Shown piece by piece: positions 11,861-24,879 of a stretch of 64,000 bases of DNA. The stretch is taken from positions 169,198,001 through 169,262,000 of the forward strand of contig JBITNC010000001.1 of assembly GCA_050084985.1 (NCBI GenBank), given 5' to 3'. The DNA comes from Nageia nagi (Eukaryota > Pinophyta). The position numbers and the translations under genes are program-made. The notes under the pieces were generated by a model that was given only the letters and a program-made list of their open reading frames with translations, had not been told where the DNA came from and made no database searches. The first letter of the stretch is position 1. Each line of letters starts with the position of its first letter.

Positions 11861-13059
11861 ATAAGAATACATAGTTGAAGTAGTAGAAGAAAATCCAAAT
11901 ATGATTCCACAAGTCAAAAACACTATAATTCCTTACAAAAATATTAAAATCCATGAGGATAATGATGATAGTGAGGAGGATGTAGAAAACAACAATGATA
12001 CCATGTAGTTGTAAAAAGAAAAAGTCTTGGAACATATGCTATTAGTCATAAGGTCATTGAATATGACATTGAAAACCTAGGTAGAATCCAAAATACTACG
12101 GATGACCAATGTTCATGCTAGATTCAGTTCCCATGCTCACCTCAACATCCACATTTCCCTCACTACTGCAAATGTAGTTAAGATCAATCAAAATTATAAG
12201 AGGATTATGTTAAGATGATATTGTATAATACAAATAACTTAGACTCAAATTTAGAATCAGATACAAATAACAAAAATGTAGTAACCTATGTTAAGATCAA
12301 CAAAATGATAAGACAAATGAGATGTCATTCACCATTAATACCTCAATACATGGAATCTAGAAAGTACAAGGGTAAAGAAATTATAAAGGAAGAATAGGAA
12401 ATTGAAGAGTTATCTACAAAAATATTTGAATCAAATGAAAGAAGGACTAGCCTAGGATCCAAGAAGATTATTTAGAAAAATTTAGTCTCCTATAGCAGTG
12501 ATGAAGAATTAGAAATAGAATAAAACATGCAGTTAGTCAACATGGTTGAGCTAACACTAGTAAATAGGAAAAAATCTCCTAAGAAGGCCTACACCCATGC
12601 TAGCCTCAGCGCTTGTGCTAACCTTAGTTCCCATACTATAGAAATAGATCTCAATTCTTTTTACCCCATGCTTGAAAAGGTAATTTCTAGGATTGCTGAT
12701 GTATTTGATACTAATGATGTACTTTTACACACATTGAGGGCACGATCATAGTTCAAACCATTTCATCCCAAGAGGCAAGATAAGGTTGTGTATCATCCTT
12801 ATGCTTACTTTGGAGAGGATATGGAGGATATAGCAGGTTCTTCCTTGCTACACTATTATACCTTCTTCTTTCATTACATAGGAGTAGGCTAGGTAGCTAG
12901 GGGTGTGTGTGTAACATTGTTTCTCTTATGACATAACAAGATTGGGTGCATTACCTAACCTTTCTCAACCTAGTGATGAGATACCATGGTTGAATAAGAA
13001 TCCTCTTGAGATCAACATTGGTACCCAAGAAGTGCCACATATTGTTCAAACTGGAACAA

Positions 13060-13960
13060 GAATCATTAGGGAAGATAAGCAAGCATATTAACAGTTATTT
13101 ATAGAGTTCAAGGATATGTTTGCTTTGGAATAGAGTGACATGAAAGAAAGACCAATGCATCCAAAGCATTCAATCTTAATCAAGAAAGAAATTGACAAGT
13201 ATCACAAGGTAGGATTTATTTAACCTATTGATTACTCACCTTAGTTGGCTAACATTGTTTCAACTTTGAAACCAAATGGAGAAATCAGATGTTGTACAAA
13301 TTTTAGAGACTTAAAAAAGGCTTTTCTAAAGGACAATTTTCCTTTGCCACACATTGACACAATTATGGATTCAATAGTAGGAAATGATATCTTATATTTC
13401 ATGGATGGTTTTTCAAGCTACAATTAGATTAGAATCAACAAAAAATATTAGCACAAGATATCATTCACCACACCTTTGAAAATATTTTGTTGGTTATTCA
13501 TGCCATTTGGCCTAAAAAATGTAGGGGAAACATATCAAAGAGCTATGGTGACTATGTTTCATGTTCTAATTCATAAATTAGTTGAAGTATATGTTGATGA
13601 TATTATTGCTAAATCAATTAAGAAAGAAAATCATTTAGATGACTTGAGAGTTATTTTTGAAAGGATGAGATAATTTAATTTGAAGCTAAATCCTAATAAA
13701 TGTGTTTTTGGAGTATCTAGTGGTAAGTTGCTTGGTTACATTGTATCTAGAAGAGGCATAAAGATAAACCCTAAAAAGTTTAAGGTCATAATGAACATGC
13801 CTCCACCAAAGAATATTAGACAACACAGAAGTCTACAAGGAAAGTTACAAGTAGTCAAAATGTTCATAACTCAGTTAGTTGATAAAATAGCTCCATTCTC
13901 TTACTCAAGAAAGGAAATACATTTATATGGACCAATAATTGTCAAAAAATAATTTGAAGA
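13060..13960 (+). pseudogene. Reverse transcriptase remnant of G3
   Basis: Three plus-strand pieces make up a Ty3 RT. 13245-13427 has VSTLKPNGEIRCCTNFRDLKKA (fingers; D of NFRDL). 13476-13673 has MPFGLKNVGETYQRAM and the catalytic YVDDIIAKS. 13680-13952 has KLNPNKCVFGVSSGKLLGYIVS and the connection region (LQGKLQVV). Stops and frameshifts lie between them. NFRDLKKA and YVDDI.AKS are typical of the Tat clade. The residual tethered RNase H continues to about 14390. Confidence 0.85.
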
Positions 13961-14388
13961 CATCAAGAGTTTCTTAACCCTCCAGTGTTACATCCAATTG
14001 ATCATACCAAACTTTTATATTTGTATGTTTTAGCTACAAGCAATGCAATTGGGATAGTCCTTGTGCAACTTGACTAAGAAAATAAAGAGAGTGTTATGTA
14101 TTATTTATTTGAGATACTACCGAATGTAGAATAATTAAACACTAATTGAGAAGTTGTGTTATGTAATAGTTTTTGTTGTGTTACACCATACAAAAATTGG
14201 GGTACTACATGATCATCAAAACCACTTTCATTGTAGCTCAAGATGATCCATTAAGGTACTTGTTATCAAAACCAAAGTTGCAAGGAAGACCATCCAAGTG
14301 GATAATTGGCCTACAAGAGTTTTATCTTCTCTATACATGTTAAAAAGTAGTCAAGGGATGGGTTATAGCTGATATGCTATAACCTAAA

Positions 14389-14754
14389 ATGATATGTGGT
14401 GAAGATAGTAGCAAAAATGAACTTGTGGTACTATTTGAACAATGTAAAGATAAAATATGGACATTATTCTTTGATGGCTCTAAATGTTTACAAGGGGTTG
14501 GGGTAGGAATTATACTAGTATCTCCTGAAGGTGCTATGATTCCTATGGCCTACAAGTTAAATTCTAAATGCAATGACAATATGGCTGAGTATAAAGTTTT
14601 ATTCTTGGGATTAAAGGTAATAATTAATCTTGGAATCAATCAATTGAAGGTTTATAGTGATTCACATCTTGTCATCAACGAAATCAATGATGTTTATAAC
14701 ATAAAAGATGAGAAATTGTTGTCATATAATGAATTAGTTGCTTTTATGATTTAA
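14389..14754 (+). pseudogene. Second RNase H domain of G3, after RT
   Basis: The open piece reads WTLFFDGSKCLQGVGVGIIL, then NDNMAEYKVLFLGLK and LKVYSDSHLVINEIN. This is a complete RNase H core with acidic residues D (FDGS), E (AEYK) and D (YSDS). It follows RT and the degenerate tethered RNase H, which is the dual-RNase-H order I know for Tat elements. It is the relative of the upstream domains in G1 (6200-6680) and G2 (42064-42480), but in a different position. Confidence 0.8.
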
Positions 14755-15049
14755 AGATGCTTCACACATATTTAGTTTGAAAATATTTCAAGGAAAAATA
14801 ATAGATTTGTAAATGCTATGGCCAATGTTGCTTCTTTAACACCTATCTCAATTAAATATAAGGAGACTATTATCAAAATCAACAACCTTAGATATTTTTC
14901 ATTTTCAGATGATGATGATTACCAAGGATTATTTAAAAGAGAGCCACTCATATGTGTTATTCTTACACTCCATGAATGGTATGCTGATATTTATAATTAC
15001 CAAAAGCAAGGAAAGATTCTATATTCATGTTAGTCCAAGTTCATCAAAC

Positions 15050-15900
15050 AAAGTTTGAAATGCATGGCTACAAGGTATATCATTATTGGTGATATTATCT
15101 ACAAAAGATCATTTGATAGTACTTTGCTTAGATGTCTAAATAAAACTTAAGTAAATAAAGCTATGGAAAAAGTACATGATAACATAAATGGAGGTCAATT
15201 TAATGGTAAAGAAATTTTTCATAAGCTCCTAAGATTAGGATATTTTTGGCCATCTATGGAAAATGATTGCATTTTACATGTTCAAAAATGTAAAAAATAT
15301 CAAAAGCATGCTAACTTGAACTAGGCTCCTACAAATGAGTTAGCTACAATGATATCTCCTTGGTCATTTGCTATTTGAGCTTTAGATTTGATAGGAGTTA
15401 TCAATCCCAAATCTAGTGAGGGACATAAATTCATTCTAGTTACTACATAATACTTCACAAAATGGGTAAAAACTATACCATTAAGATCATCCAAGGGTCC
15501 TCAAATTATGAAATTCATGACTAAAAATATTATAGCATGATTTGGTGTTTAATCTCACGTAATCATGGATAAGGGTAAGAATTTTAGAATCAAACAAGTG
15601 AGAAAATTTTGCAAGAGTTTTAAAATCAAACAAAGATTCTCTTCAACGTATTATCCATAAGGAAATGGATAAGCAAAAGCAACAAACAAAACCATTGTAA
15701 ATATTTTATGCAAAATAGTCAAGAAAAATCATATATATTCGTATTTACAACTTATATATGCACTTTGGGCATACAAAATAAGTATTAGATTAGCTACAGG
15801 TTGCATTCCATTTTCATTAGTCTATGGAGATGAGATAGTCCTACCATTGGAAGTAGAAATACCATAATTAAGGGTATCTCTAGAAGGCATCATTTATTAG
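15050..15900 (+). pseudogene. Integrase remnant of G3
   Basis: Fragments in shifting frames lie directly after the RNase H domain and before the 3' UTR. Around 15060-15320 the frames give pieces of the zinc-binding N-terminus. Around 15640-15850 they give a core segment (YHP.GNG.A.ATNKT, then LWAYK and SLVYGDE), matching the usual 'YHPQGNGQAEATNK' and 'PF.LVYG.EAVLP' integrase motifs. Stops are frequent. Confidence 0.65.
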
Positions 15901-16527
15901 GAAGAGCAACGAAAAGCAAGATTGAGGCAACTAGAAGGATTATATGAAAAATGAATCCATTCCTTAGAACATATCAAACCTTGTTAAAGAAGAGCCAAGA
16001 AAGCATATAGAAAGAAGATTGTACCAAGAGAATTCCAAATGGATGATTTAGTACTCAAAGAGAATCATCGTAAATCATAGGCTAAAAAGCAATACAAGGA
16101 AAAGTTTGAAACAAATTGGATAGATCCCTACATCATCAAAACCTGAACAATTCCAAGATTAGAATCATAGTGAGGCTCAACACCCACACTATCTTGCATG
16201 CCTATGCTAACATTAGCATTCGCGATAGCATTCTTGCAAAAAATCATATATTTCATCAAAGGTAAGTGCAAGTATTATTTTCTACTCTCTTACCTTCATA
16301 TAGATGATCGTAATTCAATCATATCATGCCTAATCATTGCTTTATACATTATTTCCTTGTTGGGTGGATGTTAAAAAACTATCACTATTTTATGATCACT
16401 TAGTTGGGACTAAACCAACCATTTTTTTGGGTTTATTTGTTGATTAGGAATAAACCAATCATCAATCTAATGGCCTTGTTATCATTGATACTATAATTAT
16501 GCATGGTTGGAAAATAAACCAATCATC

Positions 16528-16702
16528 TTTGAGTCACCTTTGTTCATTGGATCTCAATAACCTCCACTATCATTGCTTTGAGTCATTCTTTGTTGGTTGG
16601 GTCTTAACTAACCTCCATCTTTGACTCACCTTTGCTAGTTGGGTCTCAACTAACCTCTATATTTGAGTCACCTTTGTTGGTTGGATCTCAACTAACTGTC
16701 AC
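16528..16702. repeat. Tandem repeat of about 43-49 bp in G3 3' UTR
   Basis: Four units begin at 16528, 16577, 16620 and 16662, each a variant of TTTGAGTCACCTTTGTTGG followed by TTGGATCTCAACTAACCTCC. More diverged units may extend left to about 16390. It is non-coding and located between integrase and the 3' LTR. Confidence 0.8.
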
Positions 16703-17231
16703 CATGATAGTTCTTTGCAATTCATATGTTGCATCTAGGAATGGGGTCATGTACCTCACGATGATGTGAAAACACCTTTATAATGATTTTGTATGTATGC
16801 ATCTAAGAATGAAACATTCAACATTTCTGTATTTAGTGTTCTTAAGATGATATATACATATTATATTTATTTAATCTTTTTTCTATTATTTCTATATCAT
16901 TTGTGATGAAATGTTATGATGTTTACTCTTATTACCATTGCTATATATTTTATGAGTTAACCATCACATATATGTTTGGAAGTTGGTATTTTGTCTCTCT
17001 CATTTTTAGGTTTCATTCTTTGCTCTTAGTTGATTCTACTTCATGCAAGCTATTACATATCACAACCAAGGCAAAGAGGGGGCAATATACATTACCATTC
17101 CTTGATGATCTAGATAGTTCTACAACTAAATCAAGGAAGTATCAATTTTTTCTTCTCTTTACCTTTACTTCCTTTGCAAGCATAATGTCATTTCAAGATT
17201 AAATTTCATTATACTTACAAAGGGAGGCATA

Positions 17232-18048
17232 TGTTGACACCTACAAATGGTCCCCTTAACATGGTTTCACTTAAGTGAAACTTTACATACATGTTTAATC
17301 ACATTTAGTTATATTTTCATCATATTTTACCATATTATTACATATTTTTGAAGTTGTATTTTTATGTTTTATGTTAGGTACACCAGGATAACTTCAACCT
17401 ACATACAAGGGGTCAAATGGTAATATCACACATGATATAAATGTAAGTATCTCTAACCTAGGGAAAGCATGTCAAGATTACATCTCGATAGTCAATACCC
17501 TACTCTTGGATATTTATAAATGCTACCTATAGAGATTAGAATCTTGTTATCATTCAATATCACTTGAAAAAATATTTGTTATCCATATTCATAATCATAT
17601 GCTTGGTTTGACTTGTTATCATATCTGCTATCACTGACTCTTGTTGATGGACCTCATTCTCCCATGATGCTAGCATAAGTGCTAAAGTGTGCACTCGTAA
17701 TGAGTTCTTTGAGCCTAGCACTCATGTTGGGATTCTTTTTATAGTTGGTCATAGGGTTCGCACAACAAGGTCATTTCTCTTCGATAATCGCATCCAATAT
17801 ATTTTTAGCCTCAACACTGGTAAGGATACACATGTATTTATCTTATTCTTGATTCCATCTCTTTAATGTGTGTGTTCATTTTACATCTTGACATCAATGT
17901 AATTCATAATTTTGTTACTACACTGTTGCTTCTCTTTATTCATGTATGTTTACATGAGTTAAATAGCTTAGATATTACATACTTAAAATGCTTGTGTATT
18001 TAGTTCATTTAGGCCAAAACCCTAAGTATGCCAAAATACATATCAACA
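17232..18048 (+). repeat. 3' LTR of G3
   Basis: It begins TGTTGACACC just after a purine-rich tract (CAAAGGGAGGCATA, 17218-17231) and ends TATCAACA, giving a 6-bp terminal inverted repeat (TGTTGA/TCAACA) and a length of 817 bp. A TATA-like TATTTATAAATG lies near 17511-17522. No second copy is present in the window, so the ends are inferred from the terminal repeat and PPT. Confidence 0.65.
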
Positions 18049-18089
18049 ATTATTTTCATAAAAACTATAGATAGTTATTTTTTAATGGG

Positions 18090-19400
18090 AATTCATAAAG
18101 TGTATGCTTCCTTTTACACCAAGGATAATATACTTCCATAGGTTCTTAAAAATACTTTATTTTGTTTATTGATCCTTTTATCTAATTTAACTTACATATA
18201 ATATCAAACTTGAAGTTAGATAGCTCTTCAATGAGCTCGTTTACTACCATGAAGTATTTATTATTCTTGATTTTTCATAGAGAAGATCTTTTTCTTGAAT
18301 AATTCTAGCAATTTTCTATGATTTCATCCTGACTTAATTTATAGAAATTTCCCCTTCCCATCAGATTATGTACTTCCATTAAAGAGTCCAAAAATCCTTA
18401 AAGAAAAATATTATTAGCAAATTCAGGGTCAATTGGAGTACCAACTTGCTTTTGTAAAAACAAGAATCTATCTAGATAATTCTCTAGGTTCTCATATTCC
18501 TTTTATTTCAAGTGGAATAATTCATCTTTTCTATTCTTGACCCTACAGTATTCCTTGTATTTTTCAAGGAAGACTCTCTCCATCTCTACCCATGTTTGGA
18601 TGGATTCTGGTTGTAACCTAGTAAATTATCTCATTGCATTGTATTTCAAAGTGTATGGGAAAAGTTCAAGCTTCTAATTATTTGAATAATAATCATAAAT
18701 TATGTATAAAAATTTGAATTCAAACAAGAATTGATTAGGATTGTATAATGTTAAACTCTTAAAATTTGGTAGCGTAGAAGGTGAAATAGCTTTCATGGGG
18801 GCATCCACTACTGGATAAAGCCAAATGGGATAAGTAAAAATCCTATTAGGATTGACATTAGACTAATATGATTGTTGTTGTTGTTGATTTTATTGATTCA
18901 TAATGAATTTTACTAGTGGGTTCGTGTGGAATTGAAAATTAGGAAAAATAAGACCATTATTTTTTGCTAACTAATAAAATATCCTAAAAGGCTTTTGGGT
19001 TTTAGTTTCCATTTTAGATTTAAAATTAATTTATTTAGTAATTTGAGGTGGTATAGAGGATGATGTATCAAAAGTAGTAGCTAATAACTCTTCTAAAGTT
19101 CAAATTTTAGATGATGGCTCAAAAGTTTCAATCTTATGTTCCTCGATAGACTTGGTTTTCTCAATAAAAACTTCCTTAGGTAGATAATTTTACCAACTTG
19201 TAGGTATATATTATATTGTTTGTTCTTGTGAAAATGACTATTTTATAGTTTCATTGGACGTTGTTTAATTGACAATTTGGCTTTCTCTAATAGCTTCAAC
19301 CAATGATGTTTATCCTCAACTTGTGGTTGATTTTGTGGGGGTTTTGGTCATGATATTTTAGTTATACCTCCTCTACCTCTAATAAATCTTCCTCTTTTTT
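18090..19400 (-). pseudogene. Ty3-type gag remnant
   Basis: Minus-strand translation shows LTLYNPNQFLFEFKFLYIIY, then KLELFPYTLKYNAMR, TRLQPESIQTWVEMERVFLEKY, LDRFLFLQKQVGTPIDPEF and LMGRGNFYKLSQDEIIE. This is a Retrotrans_gag capsid (the FPYTLK.NA..W...L....I..W..M...F..KY pattern). Upstream it is Gln/Asn-rich. No pol follows on the left, where G3's LTR ends at 18048, so the element is truncated there. It belongs to a different Ty3 family from G1 and G2. Confidence 0.7.
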
Positions 19401-19623
19401 CTCTATATCTATTTATACAATTAAATTGAAAGTTTGAAATACATTATACTATCACAATCCTAGAAATAGTTCTTAAATAATCTTGAGATAAATTATTACA
19501 TAAGACTACTCATTCTAATGTTTCCTATAAAATTAAGGAAGCATGATGATACACAACTTATAAATAATCCTAACAATAATCTTATCCAAGATTAATTATA
19601 GGTAGTTCAAGTAATATTATATT

Positions 19624-19641
19624 TCCTCAATAAGGATGCCA
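19624..19641 (-). other. Degenerate primer-binding site of the 18.1-19.4 kb gag element
   Basis: The minus strand reads TGGCATCCTTATTGAGGA. This resembles the TGGCGCCGTTGCCGGGGA type of plant Ty3 PBS with mostly C/G-to-T/A decay. It lies about 240 bp before the gag and just after a possible LTR end (..CATCA). An LTR would lie to the right (19646 onward), but its far end was not found. Confidence 0.4.
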
Positions 19642-19645
19642 AAAA

Positions 19646-21256
19646 TGATGAATCTAGCATCCAAAATCCTTGCCTAATGTGCACCAAACATGCTCAAGAT
19701 GTTAGTACATGCAAGTATCTTGGATATTACACAACATAAGCTTTCAAAGTTTTAATGATGCAAATATGAGTGTAAAGATATGTTTTAAAATTTAAATTAT
19801 GCTTCAAGAACTTGTAATAATGATAAATAAACCTAAATGCATCTTAATGTGGTAGGGGGACCTCCAATTTAGTCCCCTTAAGACACCTAAATGAGCTTGG
19901 AGTGAGTTTCCTCACTTGAAAATGCAATGTGATCCCCCTAGCCTACAATCAATGAAGAAAACAAATATAAGGATGCCTACTATGCAATGTGAATATGCCT
20001 ATATGTGCTTTGGATAATTTGAATGGTACTTTCAAACAATTAGAATGAATCTAACAATTTATGCAATCTAACACCAACTATACTTCAAACCCTTCAAAGT
20101 GTTTCAAACCCTAAGAAGATTAATGAGCTTTAAATATCCTTAGATTTGAAGGGTATAAGGATACCTAGAAGGCTAAATATATGCTTAAACCATAAATAAA
20201 TGAATGTATGGAGAAATAATGGAGATTTAATAGATATAAATGTAAATTATTATAATTAGCCTAAAAAAAATACTAAATGCACATAATTTTAGTAAAGGAT
20301 ATAAAGCTTGAAGATCTCAAGTATTCCCATGGTAAATTAATAGGTAGTTGTTTGGCATTGTTGATATATATGCTTCTAATAGTGTACCAAACTAATATTA
20401 TCTTTGGTGTTGTCTTACTTTTACCTTATTGCATATAGTTTGGGTCTTATGTGACAACCTCAATAAGATCGAAAGAACCATTGATAAAATCATCCATCTT
20501 CCAATGCATTGGAATGTGGGGAGTCAGAATCTTGGTATTGTATGAAAACAAATTAGGGCTCTTTGACCCTAACTCTTTCTTTTTATTAAGAAACTTCCTA
20601 GTAATATCTAGTTTACTTGTTCCAAATTTCAAGTGCTATATGATATGATTTTGAAATAGCTAGATAGAGTAATGTTGATAGATCAACCCACCTTTCAATT
20701 ACATAAGGTCTCCTCATCCACCCCCTTCATGGAATTTATCCCCTAAAGTACTATTTTTTATTTTTCCTATATCATATTATCCATTATTTCCCATTTATCA
20801 CCCTTTAATCACTTCAAGTATAATTTTTTCCTTAAATACCTCTTTTATGTAGCACCCAACCATATCTTGTTATATTTGTTGGGTCTAGAATCTTGTTCCA
20901 TGATCTATTGAAGAAATCATATGGATTGAATGGTGGAAAAATTATATCCTTCATATGATTATCATTATGCTTAGCAAGAAATTTGACTAAGCTATAATTA
21001 TTAATGACATTCTAATATCATCCTAAAAGGAGAGCTTACTCATGCACCTACCAAACTTAAGCATTCCTTATTAGCCCCTCTGTTCAAGCCCATGTCATGA
21101 ACCTTTGACATGAGCTTAATGAATTTAATATATATGAAGCTCATGGTGCCTAAATTAGAGCTCATCTATAATTTCTCAAAATTGGAAATAAATTTTCCAA
21201 ATATTTTTTCAAAAACTTTGTCTACCTCATCAAGCTATGTAAATATGAGCTATTCA
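19646..21256. other. Non-coding stretch, probably old LTR sequence
   Basis: No gene is recognised. The short open frames on both strands lack family similarity that I can see. The left part may be the LTR of the gag remnant at 18090-19400. The right part borders the C1 3' LTR. Confidence 0.4.
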
Positions 21257-22183
21257 ATGAAGAGTCTTATATAAACCTATTATGAAATTATAGTATAGAA
21301 ATGAATTAATTAGAACACAACAATCTCATAAATACAAGGAACACCCAAGATATACCCTAGTTCATCCAGTGTGGGATAGTCCAACATGTCAAGATCTTCT
21401 CCTCCTTCTATATTATTGCTTATAATGAATACAATCTACCACAATTGGCTCATTATAATGAATATATAAGACAACCCTCAACCCTAAACCATGACATGGT
21501 ATTAGAAAACCATGGCATAAACGACCCATAATTATGCTAAGATGAAACCTTGGAAATCCCACCAACAACATGTGAAAATAGGTGAATCTCAAATGAATCT
21601 CCAAAAAACATTTCCTAGGGGTGTTGTTCATATAGATTCCTACAAGATACCAAAATAGATGTCCAAAATTGATTCACAATACATAAGTAAATCAGTGGAA
21701 GAATAAAATGCACAACAAAAATCTTTATTCTTATGAATCTACACTAACCTTTTTCAGGTCTATTACCATCTGTAATATAGAAAGTAAGAAACTCTAATTC
21801 AAAAAATAATAATGAACTACCTAGAAATAAGGACATTACAATAATATAAATTTTCTAAAAATATAAAGTTCCTCAGATTCTAGCCAAACTTGGTGTACAA
21901 GCCTAGTTAACATGGACTAAGGTGCAGCCCAATTTATTCTCCTAAACAAGTTCTACAACAAAAGATATTAAAGTCTAATTATTAGAAAATCCTAAAAATT
22001 GATACTAAAAGCTAATTTTGGGGCACTAAGTGATGGATGTGGGCTGATAAAAAATGTTATGATCATTTGAAGCTACATAAGCTGCACCTAAACCCCCTCG
22101 ACCCACTTATCGATAAGCAGGACTACCAAGGTAGGATCTTGGTGTATAGTTTTTCTTCTACAAAGGATGATCCATATCCAACA
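21257..22183 (-). repeat. 3' LTR of C1
   Basis: The minus strand begins TGTTGGATATGG right after a PPT (CCAAGTGGGAGAA) and ends ..GACTCTTCA. Length is 927 bp. The distal 350 bp are shared with the truncated 5' copy at 26143-26497, with clear divergence, so the element is old. Confidence 0.75.
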
Positions 22184-22249
22184 TTCTCCCACTTGGTGAA
22201 TACTTTATAGAAAAACTACAAAACATATCTCCTCCAACACTTGGGCTAG

Positions 22250-23650
22250 CCAAACCCATCTCTCATGTACACCACATGAATTTCTCTATGCTAACAACCC
22301 TTGTCAATGCATCAACAATATTTTCCTTTATGTCCACTTTTTTTAGAAACACTTTATGTTCAATCATGTCCTTGATGAAGTGGTATTGTACATCAATGTG
22401 CTTGGTTCTTGCATGAAAAGCAAGATTCTTAGCCAATAATATAGCACTTTGGATATCATAATTTACCTACACAAATCCTTGTGCAAACCTAATATCAACA
22501 CATAATCTCTGCAACAATATTGCTTCTTTGCTTGCATAGGTGGCTACCATGTATTCAACTTTAGTAGTGGAAAGGGCAACAACATATTGCCTTTTACTCA
22601 TCCAACTAATGGCCCCTCCAAATAATTGAAGACATAGCCACATGTTGATATTCTATTATCAAGGTCTCCTATCCAATCTGCATCAACAAAACCCTTAATA
22701 TCCAAGGATTTTTCCTTTCTTTTCCCTTGATAATAGATTGAAAAATTAGTTGTACCATGTAATTATCTATGCAATCTCTTCGTAGAAATACAGTTCTCTT
22801 TGCCAAGATTAGACATGTATATGCTCAAAACTCTCACTGCATATGCAATATCATATCTGGTACAAACCATGACATATCAAAATCCCTACAATATTTGGAT
22901 TAGGAACATGAGATATTTTTCAACTTCTTCTATCTTTGGGCATTGTTCAACATATAATTTTGTTTCCAAAGCTATAAGATTTTTCACAGGTTTGGAATCA
23001 TGCATATTGAATCTCTTCAATACAGTCTCAACATATTTTTTTTATCTAGCCATAACTTTCTCTTTGACCTGTCTCTCATTATTCGCATGCCAAAAATATA
23101 ATTTGCAGGTCCAAGATCTTTCATATCGAATTGTCATACTAACAGAGACTTCATAACAATAATCATTTTATTACTATTCTCAATCATCAACATAAAACAT
23201 TATGATAACAAAATCATCACCTACTTGCTTCATATATATATAATGATCAACATTGCTACGAACAAAACCAAGTCCTAAAATGTAAATATCAAATTTTTTA
23301 TACCACATCCTAGGTAACTATTTCAATCCATACAAAGATTTCTTCATCTTATAAATAATATTATCCTTTCCTTCCTCAACAAAGTCTTCAGGCTATTTCA
23401 TATAAATTTCCTCCTCCAATTCGTCATCAAGGAAAGAAGTTTTCACATCCATATCCTTCCCTCTACCTTTGAATAGCTTTGGCAACAAGGCAAGCTTTAT
23501 ATTTCTTCACTTTTCCTTCAACATTTGTCTTCTTCTTGAAGATCCATTTTTAACCAAATGTACTCTTTCTTTTAGTAGGCAATTCTACCAGATACCATGT
23601 CTTATTCTTTTTCAAAGATATCCTTTCTTCATTCATAGCCTCTTCCCAAA
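22250..23650 (-). pseudogene. Copia RT and RNase H remnant of C1
   Basis: Minus-strand translation shows MDVKTSFLDDELEEEIYMK (about 23400-23460), MKKSLYGLK, then the catalytic MFYVDD (about 23195), and an RNase H part with GFVDADWIGDLDNRISTCGYVF (about 22630-22700). These are standard Copia motifs (DVK.AFLNG.L.EEIYM, SLYGLKQ.PR, YVDD, DADWAGD). Several stops interrupt the reading region. Confidence 0.8.
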
Positions 23651-24089
23651 GATTTGCCTCTTTATAATTAACTGCTTCTTTAACAATTCTAGGATTCTAT
23701 CAGTAACACATAAAGTAAAAGAAGAATGAAAATCAGGTGGGCTATACCTTTTAGGTTGCCTTCTTTCACATGTTGATCTCCTTAACATTGGTGTATGAAA
23801 CTTTGGTTCATGTTCTTCTTCTTTTGTTGTTTCCATTGAGTAGGACTCATCTTCCATAAATTCAAACTGCACATTTTTTGGTTCTTCTTGTGTTACTGCA
23901 TTCTTGGGATAACTTTTCATTTCTCTAAACACCACATCTCTACTATAGGAAATACTCTTAGTTTTTGGATTCTAATTTTTATAACCTTTAACACCATATT
24001 TATAACCAATAAAGATATACTTAGTAACATTGTTTTCAAGATTACTCCTTTTTTTCCTTTGGAATATGCATGAATGCATCACAGCCAAA

Positions 24090-24840
24090 AACTCTAATAT
24101 GTGATAGAGAGGGTTTCTTTCCAAATAATGCTTCAAATGGAGTTTAGTTAGGCAAAGCTGATGTAGGAGACTGATTTAATAGATAGCACGATGTATCCAT
24201 TACTTCTTCCTTGAATTCCTATGCCAATCCAACATAACTAAGCATACTCCTTACCTTTTCTATAAGAGATCTATTCAATCTCTTAGCAACTCCATTATGT
24301 TGAGATGTATATGGAGTAGTCTTATACCTTGCAATAGCATATTTCTCACAAAATTCCTCTAATTTATTTGAACAATATTCTCCTCCAGTATCACTCCTCA
24401 ACACCTTGATTTTCTTTCCAATTTAGTTCTCAACAAGTTCTTTAAATTCTTGAAATTTATCAAACATTTCAACTTTTTTATTAAGAAAATAGATCCATGT
24501 ATATATTGAAAAATCATCAATAAAAGAAACATAGTACCATGATTCTCCAAGGGATGGTACAATAATAAGACCAAAAACATCACTATGGATCAAATCTAGA
24601 ACTCCTTTAGATCTTGTAGCACCATATGGGAAACTCACATGTTTCTGCTTTCCATAAAGAAAATGCTCATAGAAATCAAAATCCATAGAACAATCAATAA
24701 AGCATTTGACCATAATTTTTCTATATAAAGTTTGTAATCCCTTTTCTCCAATATGTCCCATTCTTTAATGCCAAAGTGTTGACTCATCAATCGAAGTTCC
24801 ATATGATTTAGGCTTAAAAATAGATACATTATTGCACTAA
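24090..24840 (-). pseudogene. Copia integrase remnant of C1
   Basis: Pieces at 24423-24761 and 24219-24404 read MGHIGEKGLQTLYRK, DLIHSDVFGLIIVPSLGESWYY, SFIDDFSIYTWIYFL, VLRSDTGGEYCSNKLEEFC and TPYTSQHNGVAKRLNRSL. These cover the zinc-binding tail and the DDE core: D in HSD, D in RSDTGGEY, and the third acidic position, NGVAKR, where the usual E is K. That substitution would inactivate it even without the stop after LVEN. Confidence 0.85.
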
Positions 24841-24879
24841 GGTATCACAGTGCTTCCCAATAGCCTATACATGGTTCCA

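Larger units (their letters stand above)
11041..18048 (+). mobile_element. Ty3 (Tat-like) LTR retrotransposon G3, gag not found
   Basis: Plus-strand order: end of protease (about 11715-11860), linker ORFs (12215-12751), RT (about 13060-13960), tethered RNase H (about 13960-14390), second RNase H (14389-14754), integrase (about 15050-15900), a repeat-bearing 3' UTR, a PPT-like run (about 17215-17228) and an LTR (17232-18048). A Copia solo LTR sits inside it at 11193-11681. No 5' LTR or gag is seen. Many stops show it is old. Confidence 0.75.

Noticed and set aside
16903-17202. 99-residue hydrophobic open frame before the G3 3' LTR
   Set aside because: It lies in the 3' UTR of a decayed element, has no counterpart in G1 or G2 and no recognisable domain.
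9193-18048. Pairing the LTRs at 9193-10297 and 17232-18048 as one element, since both start TGTTGACACC
   Set aside because: They are in opposite orientation, differ in length and in the rest of the sequence, and each has its own PBS or PPT context.
21257-21640. Matching 60-70 residue frames at 21413-21631 and 26298-26489 as a duplicated gene
   Set aside because: They are the same stretch of the two C1 LTR copies.
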